From Sandaracinaceae bacterium (GTDB lineage Bacteria; Myxococcota_A; Polyangia; Polyangiales; Sandaracinaceae), in NCBI GenBank assembly GCA_019637095.1, contig JAHBWG010000014.1, positions 1-64,000 on the forward strand: DNA of 64,000 bases. The letters are read 5' to 3'. This document shows positions 7,834 through 16,224 of the stretch, one piece after another. The position numbers were made by a program, and so were the translations under genes. The notes beneath the pieces are model-generated. The model was not told the DNA's origin. It worked only from the letters and a program-made list of their open reading frames with translations, and did not search any database. The first letter of the stretch is position 1; each line of letters opens with the position of its first letter.

Positions 7834-8325
7834 ATGTCACCGCACCCGCCCAGCCTCCTCCTCACGCTCCGCGTCAACGGCCTCGACGTCGAGGTCGCCG
7901 CGCCCCCGCACTACTCGCTGCTCGAGGTGCTGCGCTACAAGCTGCACCTGACGGGCAGCAAGCAGGGCTGCGACAAGGGCGACTGCGGCGCCTGCACGGT
8001 GCAGCTCGACGGACAGCCGGTCCTCTCCTGCATCACGCTCGCCGCGCAGGCCCAGGGCCGCGAGGTGCTCACCGTCGAGGGCCTCGCCGGGCGCGAGGCG
8101 CACCCGCTGCAAGACGCGATGGATCGCTTCGACGCCGCGCAGTGCGGCTTCTGCACGCCGGGCATCCTGATGAGCGCCGAGCACCTGCTGCGCACCGCGG
8201 GGCGTGAGGTCACCCACGCGGAGGCCGCGCACGCCATCGCGGGCAACCTCTGCCGCTGCACCGGCTACACGAAGATCCTCGACGCGATCGTCGACGCGAG
8301 CACGAAGACGGGGGGCGGCCGATGA
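7834..8325 (+). CDS. hcrC: Molybdenum hydroxylase small subunit, two [2Fe-2S] clusters (4-hydroxybenzoyl-CoA reductase gamma-like)
   Basis: A 163-residue electron-transfer subunit of the xanthine dehydrogenase family. The plant-type cluster is bound by Cys46, 51, 54 and 66 ('GCDKGDCGACTV', 'VLSC'). The second cluster in the four-helix domain is bound by Cys104, 107, 140 and 142 ('QCGFCTPG', 'NLCRCTGY'). Electrons pass between the Mo site of the large subunit and the FAD or extra Fe-S cluster of the medium subunit. The ATG at 7834 gives the usual N-terminus. The end overlaps the next gene by 4 nt (ATGA). The hcrC name rests on the partner FAD subunit having the 4-hydroxybenzoyl-CoA reductase-type extra cluster; this subunit alone would be called generic. 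Confidence 0.85.
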   Translation: MSPHPPSLLLTLRVNGLDVEVAAPPHYSLLEVLRYKLHLTGSKQGCDKGDCGACTVQLDGQPVLSCITLAAQAQGREVLTVEGLAGREAHPLQDAMDRFDAAQCGFCTPGILMSAEHLLRTAGREVTHAEAAHAIAGNLCRCTGYTKILDAIVDASTKTGGGR

Positions 8326-10679
8326 GCGCGCCGAAGAAGGACCACGTCGGCGGCTGGCACAAGAAGCTCGGCGCGATGGACCGCATGCGCGGCCTCGCGA
8401 AGTACACCGACGACCTCGAGCTCCCGGGGATGCTCCACGCCAAGATCGTGCGCAGCCCGCACGCGCACGCGCGCATCGTGTCGATCGACGCGTCGGAGGC
8501 GCTCGCGCTCGACGGCGTCGCCGCGGTGATCACGGGCCGCGACATGCCGATCCCGTACGGGATCATCCCCTGGACGCAGGACGAGAACGCGCTCGCGCTC
8601 GACAAGGTGCTCTACGTCGGCGACGGCGTCGCCGCGGTCGCGGCGATCGACGAGGACACCGCCAACGAGGCGGTGCGCCGCGTGAAGGTCGAGTACGAGG
8701 TGCTGCCCGCGATCTTCGACCCCGAGGAGGCGCTCCGCTCCGACGTCAAGATCAACCCCTACTCGAGGAAAGGGAACTTGACGAAGGAGGTCGAGCTCGA
8801 GTTCGGCGACGTCGACGGCGCGCTCGCGGGCTCCGCCCTCGTGATCGAGGGAGAGTACTTCTTCGAGGGCACGACCCACGCGGCGATCGAGCCGCACTGC
8901 GCGCTCGCGAAGGTGGACCCCGACGGGCTCGTCACCGTGTGGAGCGCGACGCAGGTCCCGCACTACCTCCACCGCGAGCTCGCGCGGGTGCTCGAGCTCC
9001 CGGCGCGGCGCATCCGCGTGATCCAGCCGCCGCTCGGCGGCGCGTTCGGCGGCAAGTCCGAGCCGTTCGACCTCGAGTTCTGCGTCGCCAAGCTCGCGAT
9101 GATCACGAACCGCCCGGTGAAGCTCCTCTACACGCGCGAGGAGGTCTTCTACAGCCACCGCGGCCGCCACCCGATGCGCATGCGCTACCGGACCGGCTTC
9201 GACGCGGACGGGCGCATCACCGCGGTCGAGAGCCAGACGACGCTCGACGGCGGCGCCTACTCGAGCTTCGGGCTCGTGACGACGTACTACTCGGGCCAGC
9301 TCCTCACCGCGCCCTACGGGTTCGGGACCTACCGCTTCCACAGCCGCCGCGCGTACACGAACAAGCCGGCTTGCGGGCCCAAGCGCGGCCACGGCAGCGT
9401 CCAGCCGCGCTTCGCGATGGAGATCCAGCTCGACAAGGCGGCCGAGGCGCTCGGCGTCGATCCGATCGAGCTGCGCCGCAGGAACGCGATCGCGGCCGAC
9501 GATCTCACGATCAACGAGCTGCGCATCGGCTCGACCGGGTTCCTCGCGTGCCTCGACGCGGTCGAGCGCGCGAGCGGCTGGAAGGAGCGGCGCGGCCAGC
9601 TCCCGTACGGCCGCGGCCTCGGCGTCGCCGGCAGCACGTACATCTCCGGCACCAACTACCCGATCTACCCGAACGAGATGCCGCAGAGCGCGGTGCAGGT
9701 GACGCTCGACCGCAGCGGGCGCGCGCGCATCTTCAGCGGCGCGAGCGACATCGGGCAGGGCTCGGACACGATGGTCGCGGTGATCGTCGGCGAGGAGCTG
9801 GGACTGCCGCTCGAGGACGTGCGGGTGCTGAGCGCGGACACGGACCTCTGCCCGGTGGATCTGGGCGCCTACAGCTCGCGCATCACGCTGATGGTCGGCA
9901 ACGCGTGCCTGAACGCGGCCCAGGAGCTGCGCCGCAAGGTGCAGGGCTCGGTCGCCAAGCGCTGGGGCGTGGAGAAGAGCCGCGTGGTGCTCGCGGACCG
10001 CCAGGCGATCGACCGCGAGGACCCGTCGCGCGCCGTCCCGATCACGCAGGCGATCGAGTGGGCGGAGAGCGAGCACGGCCTGCTCGCCGCGGCGGGTAGC
10101 TACAACACCCCCAAGGACCGGCACGGGAGCTACCGCGGCGGGACGATCGGCGCCTCGCCCGCGTACTCGATGACCGCGCACCTCGCGGAGGTCGAGGTCG
10201 ACGACGAGACGGGCGAGGTCCGCGTGATCGCGATCTGGTGCGCGCACGACTGCGGCCGCGCGATCAGCCGCGGGCTCGTCGAGGGCCAGATCGAGGGCTC
10301 GACCTACATGGGCGCAGCCGAGGCGGTGCTCGAGGTGCACGCGGTCGACCCGGCGCACGGCGGCGTGCACGCGGGGCCGAGCCTGCTCGACTACCGGCTG
10401 CCGACCGCGCTCGACACGCCGGCCATCCACGCGCTGATCGTCGAGGCCCCCGACGCGCAGGGCCCCTACGGCGCGAAGGAGGCGGGGGAAGGCCCCTTGC
10501 ACTCGTCCATCCCGGCGATCGCCAACGCGATCTACGACGCGGTCGGCGTGCGGCTCGACGAGCTGCCGTTCACCCCCGAGCGCGTGCTCGCCGCGCTCGA
10601 GGAGAAGCGGAAGCGAGAGCGCCAGAGCCCTCGAGAGAAGCTGCCCCTCGTGGCCCAGGCGGCCGAGGCGGAGGAGTAG
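8322..10679 (+). CDS. hcrA: Molybdopterin-binding large subunit (4-hydroxybenzoyl-CoA reductase alpha-like)
   Basis: A 785-residue catalytic subunit of the xanthine dehydrogenase family. It begins with the a/b-hammerhead domain ('RGLAKYTDDLELPGMLHAKI'). Mo-cofactor motifs follow: 'PPLGGAFGGKSEPFD', 'FSGASDIGQGSDTM' and 'GPYGAKEAGEGP', the last holding the glutamate (KEAGE) that acts as catalytic base in this family. The stretch 'PVDLGAYSSRITLMVGNACL' resembles the 4-hydroxybenzoyl-CoA reductase branch more than xanthine dehydrogenases. Such enzymes hydroxylate or, for the CoA-thioester branch, reductively dehydroxylate an aromatic ring. The substrate cannot be fixed from sequence. The C-terminal ~25 residues are charged and Lys/Arg/Glu-rich. 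It overlaps the 2Fe-2S gene and is followed 3 nt later by the FAD subunit. Confidence 0.85.
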   Translation: MSAPKKDHVGGWHKKLGAMDRMRGLAKYTDDLELPGMLHAKIVRSPHAHARIVSIDASEALALDGVAAVITGRDMPIPYGIIPWTQDENALALDKVLYVGDGVAAVAAIDEDTANEAVRRVKVEYEVLPAIFDPEEALRSDVKINPYSRKGNLTKEVELEFGDVDGALAGSALVIEGEYFFEGTTHAAIEPHCALAKVDPDGLVTVWSATQVPHYLHRELARVLELPARRIRVIQPPLGGAFGGKSEPFDLEFCVAKLAMITNRPVKLLYTREEVFYSHRGRHPMRMRYRTGFDADGRITAVESQTTLDGGAYSSFGLVTTYYSGQLLTAPYGFGTYRFHSRRAYTNKPACGPKRGHGSVQPRFAMEIQLDKAAEALGVDPIELRRRNAIAADDLTINELRIGSTGFLACLDAVERASGWKERRGQLPYGRGLGVAGSTYISGTNYPIYPNEMPQSAVQVTLDRSGRARIFSGASDIGQGSDTMVAVIVGEELGLPLEDVRVLSADTDLCPVDLGAYSSRITLMVGNACLNAAQELRRKVQGSVAKRWGVEKSRVVLADRQAIDREDPSRAVPITQAIEWAESEHGLLAAAGSYNTPKDRHGSYRGGTIGASPAYSMTAHLAEVEVDDETGEVRVIAIWCAHDCGRAISRGLVEGQIEGSTYMGAAEAVLEVHAVDPAHGGVHAGPSLLDYRLPTALDTPAIHALIVEAPDAQGPYGAKEAGEGPLHSSIPAIANAIYDAVGVRLDELPFTPERVLAALEEKRKRERQSPREKLPLVAQAAEAEE

Positions 10680-10682
10680 TCG

Positions 10683-11672
10683 ATGCTGCGCATGCCTCGC
10701 TTCGCGCTCGAGTCCCCCGAGACGCTCGACGACGCGGTCGCGCTCGCCGCCCGAGGCGCGCGGCTCGTCGCCGGCGGGACGGACCTGCTCCCGAACCTCA
10801 AGCACCACCTCGAGCGCCCCGAGCGGCTGGTCAGCCTCCACCGGCTCGCCGCGCTGCGCGCGATCGCGCTCGACGGCGACACGCTGCGCGTCGGCTGCGG
10901 CGCGACGCTCACCGAGATCGCAGCGGACCCGCGCGTGCGCGCCGACTTCCCGAGCCTCGCCGAGGCGGCCGGTGCGGTCGCCGGCCCGCAGATCCGCAAC
11001 CGCGCGACGCTCGGCGGCAACCTCCACCTCGACACGCGCTGCCGCTACGTGAACCAGACCGAGCTCTGGCGCAGCGCGATCGGCGGCTGCCTCAAGAGCG
11101 AGGGCACCGTCTGCCACGTGGTGCCCAAGGGGCAGAACTGCGTCGCCGCGCTCTCGAGCGACACGGTGCCCGTCCTGATCGCGCTCGACGCGACGCTCGT
11201 GCTCGCCGGGCCGAGCGGGCGGCGCGAGGTGGAGCTCGCGAAGTACTTCACCGCCGACGGCCTCGCGCACACCCTGCGGCAGCCGGGCGAGATCGCGACC
11301 GAGGTGCGCGTCCCGCGCCCGCGAGGGCCGCGCGCCTGCGCCTACGTGAAGTGGCGGCCGCGCGCCTCGATCGACTTCCCGCTCGTGAGCGTCGCGCTGC
11401 GCTTCGACCTCGACGACGAGCGCCGCGTCACGCTCGCGCGCGTCGTCGCGGGCGTGCTCGGCAGCAAGCCGCGCGAGGTCGAGGTGCCGGCCACCGTCGC
11501 GGGCAAGCGCCTCGGCGAGGTGGCCGCGCTCGTCGCCGACGCGGCGTACGCCAAGTGCAAGCCGCTCGCGAACGTCCCCTACGACCCCGCGTACCGCCGC
11601 CACCTCGTGCGCGTCCTGACCCGCCGCGCGATCGAGCGCCTCGCCACCGAGCCCGCGCCGGGCGGGCCGTGA
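10683..11672 (+). CDS. hcrB: FAD-binding medium subunit with extra [4Fe-4S] loop (4-hydroxybenzoyl-CoA reductase beta-like)
   Basis: A 329-residue CO-dehydrogenase-type flavoprotein subunit. FAD motifs are 'ARLVAGGTDLLPNLK' near residue 30 and 'GPQIRNRATLGGNLHLDTRC' near residue 110. Between the two flavin lobes lies an insertion with Cys120, 136, 144 and 153. The spacing (16, 8, 9) equals what I recall for the four ligands of the [4Fe-4S] cluster in 4-hydroxybenzoyl-CoA reductase beta (Cys122/138/146/155 in Thauera). Ordinary xanthine dehydrogenase FAD subunits lack this loop. The neighbouring sequence 'RYVNQTELWRSAIGGCLK' also resembles that family. The stop overlaps the GTG of the following nucleotidyltransferase. 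Function as a low-potential CoA-thioester reductase is plausible but unproven. Confidence 0.85.
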   Translation: MLRMPRFALESPETLDDAVALAARGARLVAGGTDLLPNLKHHLERPERLVSLHRLAALRAIALDGDTLRVGCGATLTEIAADPRVRADFPSLAEAAGAVAGPQIRNRATLGGNLHLDTRCRYVNQTELWRSAIGGCLKSEGTVCHVVPKGQNCVAALSSDTVPVLIALDATLVLAGPSGRREVELAKYFTADGLAHTLRQPGEIATEVRVPRPRGPRACAYVKWRPRASIDFPLVSVALRFDLDDERRVTLARVVAGVLGSKPREVEVPATVAGKRLGEVAALVADAAYAKCKPLANVPYDPAYRRHLVRVLTRRAIERLATEPAPGGP

Positions 11673-12241
11673 TCGGAGGGATCGTGCTCGCCGCGGGCGC
11701 GTCGACGCGCGCGGGCACGGTGAAGGCGCTCGCGCAGATCGGCGGCCGCACCCTGCTCGCGAGCGCGATCGACACCTTGGTCCAGGGCGGCTGCGGCGAG
11801 GTCGTGGTGGTCGTCGGCCCGCCGCACGCCGAGCGCGTGGCCGCGGCGATCGCCAGGGCGCGGCGCGTCGACAACCCCGACCCCTCGCGCGGGATGCTCT
11901 CGAGCCTGCAGCTCGCGCTGAGCGACGCGTGGGACGCGGCGGTCGTCTCGCTCGTCGATCACCCGCACGTCGCGCCGCGCACCGTGCGCGCGCTGATCGA
12001 CGCGCACGCGAGGAGCGAGGCGGAGCTCGTCCGGCCGGTCCACGCGGGCCGGAGCGGTCACCCGTACCTCGTCGCGCGGCGCGTGTTCGCGGCGCTCCGC
12101 GCCGGCGACCTCGCGCTGGGCGCGCGCCCGATCTACGCGGCGTGCGAGAGGCTCGACGTCGAGGTCGACGACCCCGCGATCCACGAGGACCTCGACACCG
12201 CCGAGGCGATCGAGGCCGCCGGCGGCGAGCCGCGCGGGTAG
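11669..12241 (+). CDS. MocA-like molybdenum cofactor nucleotidyltransferase
   Basis: A 190-residue NTP-transferase of the MobA/MocA type. The N-terminus 'IGGIVLAAGASTRAGTVKAL' is the nucleotide-binding signature (the usual RMG is RAG here). 'SLVDHPHVAPRTVRALI' corresponds to the LxDQP/H motif, 'GRSGHPYLVARRVF' to the GHP motif, and 'EDLDTAEAIEAA' to the conserved C-terminal D-D-T. MocA transfers CMP to molybdopterin to make the cytosine dinucleotide cofactor used by the xanthine dehydrogenase/4-hydroxybenzoyl-CoA reductase family, which fits the operon exactly. The start is a GTG overlapping the upstream stop (GTGA). Whether CTP or another nucleotide is used cannot be told from the sequence. 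Confidence 0.8.
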   Translation: MIGGIVLAAGASTRAGTVKALAQIGGRTLLASAIDTLVQGGCGEVVVVVGPPHAERVAAAIARARRVDNPDPSRGMLSSLQLALSDAWDAAVVSLVDHPHVAPRTVRALIDAHARSEAELVRPVHAGRSGHPYLVARRVFAALRAGDLALGARPIYAACERLDVEVDDPAIHEDLDTAEAIEAAGGEPRG

Positions 12242-12267
12242 GGCGCGCGATCGCGGGAGTGCGCGCT

Positions 12268-14664
12268 TCACCCGATCGTCGGGCACGCCACCTCGAGCGC
12301 GTCGGCCGTGTTGTTCTCGCTCCGGCACTCGCGGAACGTCTCGACCGGCGCGTCGTCGGGGTCGTTGACGACGGCGACGAAGCGGAAGGTCGCCCGCTCC
12401 ATGCCCGCGGGCACGGCGAAGGGCGGCGCGAGCACGATCAGCTCGCTCTCGCCCGGCAAGAGCGCGCGCGAGGTCCGGCCCGCGCCGAGGCGCGTCCGCG
12501 TCGCGCCGTCCACGAGGTAGAACGTCACGGGGATCCCGGCGGGCATCCCGGCCGCCCCGCGGTTGACGACGCGGACCGAGAGGCCGATCGACGTCGGGCA
12601 GCTCGTGAGCGCCGCGCTCAGCTCCGCGAGCACCGCGTCGGGCGCGTCGAAGATCCCCTCCGGCTGCACGTTCTGCCGGAAGTTGTTGAGGCGCGGCCGC
12701 GTCCAGTTGCGCACCTCGCGCCGCGGGATCGTCCCGTCCTCCTCCACGTTCGTCACGTGGTAGGTGTGCTGGTTGAAGATCCGCCGGGTGCGCACCCACT
12801 CGCCGCGCGGGTGCCCGAAGACGTGGATCCCCGTCGTCGACGGCGTGCCGTCCGTGCAGGCGTACGCGTAGCTGTTCTCCATCAGGACGATGTTCGCGCG
12901 TCCGTCGTTGTTCACGTCGACGACGATCGGGTACTCCCAGAGCGTCCCGCTCGCGTTGCAGCGCTCGTGCAGCACCGCGCCGTCGGGCCCGCGGAACACG
13001 CGGAACGTCTGCTCGTCGTTGTAGAGCACCTCGGCGACTCCGTCGCCTTCGAAGTCGAAGATGCTCGAGCCGGTCACGCGCGAGGAGCGGTCGCGCGTCT
13101 CGTACCACCACTTGCGCGAGCCGTCGTGCTCGAACACCACGTACGCGAAGCCGCCCGCGAACGCGATCTCCGGGTTCGGGTCGTCGTCGAAGTTCGCGAT
13201 GGTCGGCGGCCCGCCGCCGTTGGGGTTGCCGTTGGCGGCGATGACCGCGGCGAGCTCGGGCGGGTTGATGTCCACCGGCCCCCAGCGCTCGTCGCCCGTG
13301 CGCGCGTCGAGCGCGCGGATCGCGTGGTCCGTGGTGGTGACGACGATCTCCGGCTGTCCGTCGAGGTCGAGGTCGGCGACCGCCGGGTAGCCGGAGTCCG
13401 AGATCGCCGGCCGTCCGTCGCCGCCGAGCCGCTCCCACACGGCGGTCCCGTCGTAGCGGTAGACCGCGTTCGGACCGACGAGCTCGAGGTCGCCGTCGCC
13501 CGTGACGTCCGCGAGGGTCACGTACGGGCGCGCCGTCGTCTCGCGGATGCGCCGGACCACCGTTCCGTCCGGGCTCGCGATGACGTAGCGCACGACGATC
13601 TCGGGGACGCCGTCGCCGTTCATGTCTCCGACGGCCGGCGCGTCGAAGCCGCACGGCACGTCGTTCGGCGGCGTGTCGTAGCGACGCAAGAGCGCGCCCG
13701 ACGCGGCGAGCATCACGAGGTGTCCGGGCGCGCCGCTCGCGCGCGTGCTCGCGGAGCAGGCGAGGATCTCGGGCCCCGGCGACGCGGGATCGACGTCGGC
13801 GATCGCCACCTCACCGCCGGGCGTCGTGCGATAGCCGGGCTCGCCGGTCGGCCAGATCCGCGAACCGTCGGCGCCCGAGACGATGCGCAGGATGCCGCTC
13901 TCCCAGTAGTCGCTGCCGGGGAAGGTGCTGAACACCACGTCCGGTACGTCGTGCTCGTCGATGCGCCCGTCGCCGTTGTCGTCGGTGAGGTTGGCGACCA
14001 TCGGCGCCATCATCACCTGGTCGTGCGTCGGGAAGACGTCGTCGTCGCGGCGCCAGTGCCAGAGCTCCACGAGCTCGAAGGGGCCGGTCGGCGGCCGGAA
14101 CTCGCACGCCTCGCCCATCGCGCGCGGCAGGCAGCGCAGGACGGTGCTCTCGCAGTAGAGGCCCTCGGCGCAGTCCGAGGTGCGCGCGCAGCTCGGGCCG
14201 GGCGTCGTGCACGCGCCGAGGTGGCAGAGCTCGCCCCCGGGGCAGCAGACCGCGGCGTCGCCCGTCCCGCACGCCGTCTCGTCGGCCTCGCACGAGAGCA
14301 CGCAGCGGTCGGCCTCGCACGCGCGGGACGGCCCGCAGCACATGCCGCCGCAGAGCGCGGCGACCTCGCAGCAGCGGCCGCCCCCGCACGTCTCGCTCGG
14401 CTCGCAGCACGCGTCACCGCACGTCCGCGCCACCGGGCACGACGGCGCCGCGGCGTCCGGGCCGGCGTCCTCGCGCTCGCCCCCGTCGGGTCGCGCGACG
14501 CAGCGCCCGTCGCGGCAGCGCTCGGCCGCCGGGCAGTCGGTGTCGGTGGTGCACGCGTCGCCCGGCGGTGGCGACGCGCTGCAGTCGCAGCCGGCGGCCA
14601 GCGCGAGGGCCAGCGAAGCGAGCGCGAGCGAGCGCGAGAAGCGCGAGAAACGCGGAGCGTCCAT
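12268..14664 (-). CDS. Large secreted lipoprotein with Cys-rich N-terminus, FG-GAP repeats and CARDB-like domain
   Basis: A 798-residue protein with a lipoprotein signal (Cys26 in 'LALAAGCDC'). Residues ~30-200 are Cys-rich, with short disulphide modules ('CTTDTDCPAAERCRDGRC', 'TCGDACCEPSETCGGGRCC', 'CADGLYCE'-type). Residues ~210-650 hold repeated FG-GAP/VCBS-type blades with calcium-binding motifs such as 'LTDDNGDGRIDEHDVPD', 'VGDMNGDGVPEIVV' and 'VADLDLDGQPEIVV', expected to form a beta-propeller. The C-terminus ('GLSVRVVNRGAAGMPAGIPVTFYLVD', 'FRECRSENNTADALEV') looks like a CARDB domain. It is probably surface exposed. It is convergent with the MocA-like gene. No enzymatic motif is seen; adhesion or ligand binding is a guess. 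Confidence 0.85.
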   Translation of the reverse strand: MDAPRFSRFSRSLALASLALALAAGCDCSASPPPGDACTTDTDCPAAERCRDGRCVARPDGGEREDAGPDAAAPSCPVARTCGDACCEPSETCGGGRCCEVAALCGGMCCGPSRACEADRCVLSCEADETACGTGDAAVCCPGGELCHLGACTTPGPSCARTSDCAEGLYCESTVLRCLPRAMGEACEFRPPTGPFELVELWHWRRDDDVFPTHDQVMMAPMVANLTDDNGDGRIDEHDVPDVVFSTFPGSDYWESGILRIVSGADGSRIWPTGEPGYRTTPGGEVAIADVDPASPGPEILACSASTRASGAPGHLVMLAASGALLRRYDTPPNDVPCGFDAPAVGDMNGDGVPEIVVRYVIASPDGTVVRRIRETTARPYVTLADVTGDGDLELVGPNAVYRYDGTAVWERLGGDGRPAISDSGYPAVADLDLDGQPEIVVTTTDHAIRALDARTGDERWGPVDINPPELAAVIAANGNPNGGGPPTIANFDDDPNPEIAFAGGFAYVVFEHDGSRKWWYETRDRSSRVTGSSIFDFEGDGVAEVLYNDEQTFRVFRGPDGAVLHERCNASGTLWEYPIVVDVNNDGRANIVLMENSYAYACTDGTPSTTGIHVFGHPRGEWVRTRRIFNQHTYHVTNVEEDGTIPRREVRNWTRPRLNNFRQNVQPEGIFDAPDAVLAELSAALTSCPTSIGLSVRVVNRGAAGMPAGIPVTFYLVDGATRTRLGAGRTSRALLPGESELIVLAPPFAVPAGMERATFRFVAVVNDPDDAPVETFRECRSENNTADALEVACPTIG

Positions 14665-14709
14665 CGGCCCCAGGCTAGCGAGCCGCGTGCGGGGAGGGAA
14701 CGCGCGGCC

Positions 14710-15222
14710 TCACAGCGCGGCGGTCGCGGCGCCGGGCCGCGGCGACCCGAGCGGGAGCTTGCCGGTGCGGCGCGCGCGCGACAGCGTGGCGGGGTGCGTC
14801 TCGGTCGAGCCCCAGCCGCTCGCGGTGACGCGCAGCTCGAGCTGCCAGCGGCTGCGGCCGTGGAGCGTCGAGGGCAGCGTGAAGAACACCGTGACGCGCG
14901 TCGTCGCGCCGGCGGGCACGGTGATCGTGCGCGGCGCCTCGCGGCCGTCGACCTCGACGCGACCGATCTCGAGCGGGTGGCTCGTCCCCTCGCGCAGCAC
15001 CACGCGGTAGAGGAACACCTCGATCGCTTCGCGGCTCAGGTTCGCGAGCTCGAACGTCGCGCGATCGGGCTCGCCTCCGGTCACCTCCGCCGCCTGCCCC
15101 GAGACGCGGAGCCCGACCGGGGAGGGCGCCATGTCGGCGGAGGCGTGGCCCGACGCGAGGGCGGTGGCGGTGGCGAAGAGGACGGCGAGCAGCGCGCGGC
15201 GCAGGCGGATCATCGTACGCAT
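14710..15222 (-). CDS. Secreted protein with Ig-like/DUF fold, unknown function
   Basis: A 170-residue protein with a signal peptide ('LRRALLAVLFATATALASGHASA') and a mature domain of alternating strands: 'VGLRVSGQAAEVTGG', 'DRATFELANLSREAIEVFLYRVVLR', 'TITVPAGATTRVTVFFTLPSTLHG' and 'WQLELRVTASGWGS'. This pattern (polar strand, N-L-S turn, 'PAGATTRVTV') suggests an immunoglobulin-like or CARDB-like module. The start at 15222 or nine nt downstream at 15213 cannot be decided, since neither has a strong ribosome site. The gene ends 45 nt before the start of the FG-GAP lipoprotein on the same strand and is divergent from the acyltransferase at 15340. Confidence 0.65.
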   Translation of the reverse strand: MRTMIRLRRALLAVLFATATALASGHASADMAPSPVGLRVSGQAAEVTGGEPDRATFELANLSREAIEVFLYRVVLREGTSHPLEIGRVEVDGREAPRTITVPAGATTRVTVFFTLPSTLHGRSRWQLELRVTASGWGSTETHPATLSRARRTGKLPLGSPRPGAATAAL

Positions 15223-15339
15223 GGTGCCCGCATCGACCCGGGCGCGCACGACCGGCTTGGGCGCCGACATTCGCCCGAAACCGCGCGCCGACGGTCGTGC
15301 CCGGTCCCACGCGCGCGCGACTCGTGCGACGCTGGCGTC

Positions 15340-16224
15340 ATGCCTCGCGACGGGCTGTCGATCACGCGCAAGTTCCTGCTCTGGTACTTCCGGTACCCGC
15401 CGTTCAACCCGTACGTCACGGTGCACTGCGCGATCGACGCGGGGCCGCTCCTCGACTACGTGGCCCGCGTCAACGCGGACGGCGGTCCACACGTCACGCT
15501 GCAGCACGTCGTGACCGCCGCGGTCGCGCGCGCGTACCGCGAGCACCCGAAGGTCAACGCGAGCGTCGTCGGCGCCACCATCGTACGCCACGAGCACGTC
15601 GGGGTCGTGATGCCCGTCGACCTCGTCGACGACGGCGGCTCGGCCGACCTCGGCCTCGCCTTCGTCGAGGCGGCCGAGACGCTCTCGCTCCGCGAGCTCG
15701 CGCAGCGGACGCGCGCGGAGGTCCACCGCGAGCGCGGGACGAGCGGCGGCCCGTCGTGGAGCCGGCTCGCCAACGAGGTCCTCGATCACGTCCCGACGCG
15801 CGTCCTGCATCGCGCGCTCGACGCCGCGAGCCGCCTCGCCCGGACCGCGCCGGTCACGCGGGTCATCCACCGCCGCTTCCCGGTGAGCGTCGTCGTCTCG
15901 AACGTCGGCGCGGCGATCGCGGTGCCGCGCGGGACGATGGTCCGCGGCGGCAACCTCGCGCTGCCGAACCGCCTCGTCGAGATCGGCTCGGTGCTCGGCG
16001 TGTTCCGGATCCAGGACGAGGTGATCGCGGTCGACGGCGAGCCGCGCGTCCGCCCGGTGATGCCGTTCTCGTACGTGTTCGACCACCGCCTGTTCGACGG
16101 CGTGGTCGCGGGGCGGATGCTGACGCGGCTCACCGAGATCCTCGGTGATCCCCAGGCCGCGTTCGGCGAGACCGGGGAGCCCGCGAGGCCCGCGGGCGAC
16201 GCGCGAGGGCGGGCCCGCCCCTGA
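15340..16224 (+). CDS. 2-oxoacid dehydrogenase E2-type acyltransferase domain protein (no lipoyl domain)
   Basis: A 294-residue protein consisting only of the catalytic domain of dihydrolipoamide acyltransferases. The active-site motif 'YVFDHRLFDGVVAGRMLTRL' (DHRxxDG) is intact near residue 250, and 'FPVSVVVSNVGA' with 'RGGNLALPNRLVEIGSV' lies upstream as in E2/chloramphenicol acetyltransferase folds. There is no lipoyl domain, no E1-binding domain and no E1 or E3 gene nearby. It is therefore unlikely to be part of a classical pyruvate dehydrogenase complex; it may acylate a CoA-linked substrate or act with distant partners. The N-terminus 'LSITRKFLLWYFRYPPFNPYVTV' is hydrophobic but not a signal peptide. 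The start is an ATG at 15340. Confidence 0.8.
   Translation: MPRDGLSITRKFLLWYFRYPPFNPYVTVHCAIDAGPLLDYVARVNADGGPHVTLQHVVTAAVARAYREHPKVNASVVGATIVRHEHVGVVMPVDLVDDGGSADLGLAFVEAAETLSLRELAQRTRAEVHRERGTSGGPSWSRLANEVLDHVPTRVLHRALDAASRLARTAPVTRVIHRRFPVSVVVSNVGAAIAVPRGTMVRGGNLALPNRLVEIGSVLGVFRIQDEVIAVDGEPRVRPVMPFSYVFDHRLFDGVVAGRMLTRLTEILGDPQAAFGETGEPARPAGDARGRARP

Noticed and set aside
8265-11603. A ~1,100-codon open frame on the minus strand opposite the molybdenum hydroxylase genes
   Set aside because: It is Arg/Ala/Asp low-complexity sequence produced by high GC and is antisense to three clear enzyme genes with intact motifs.
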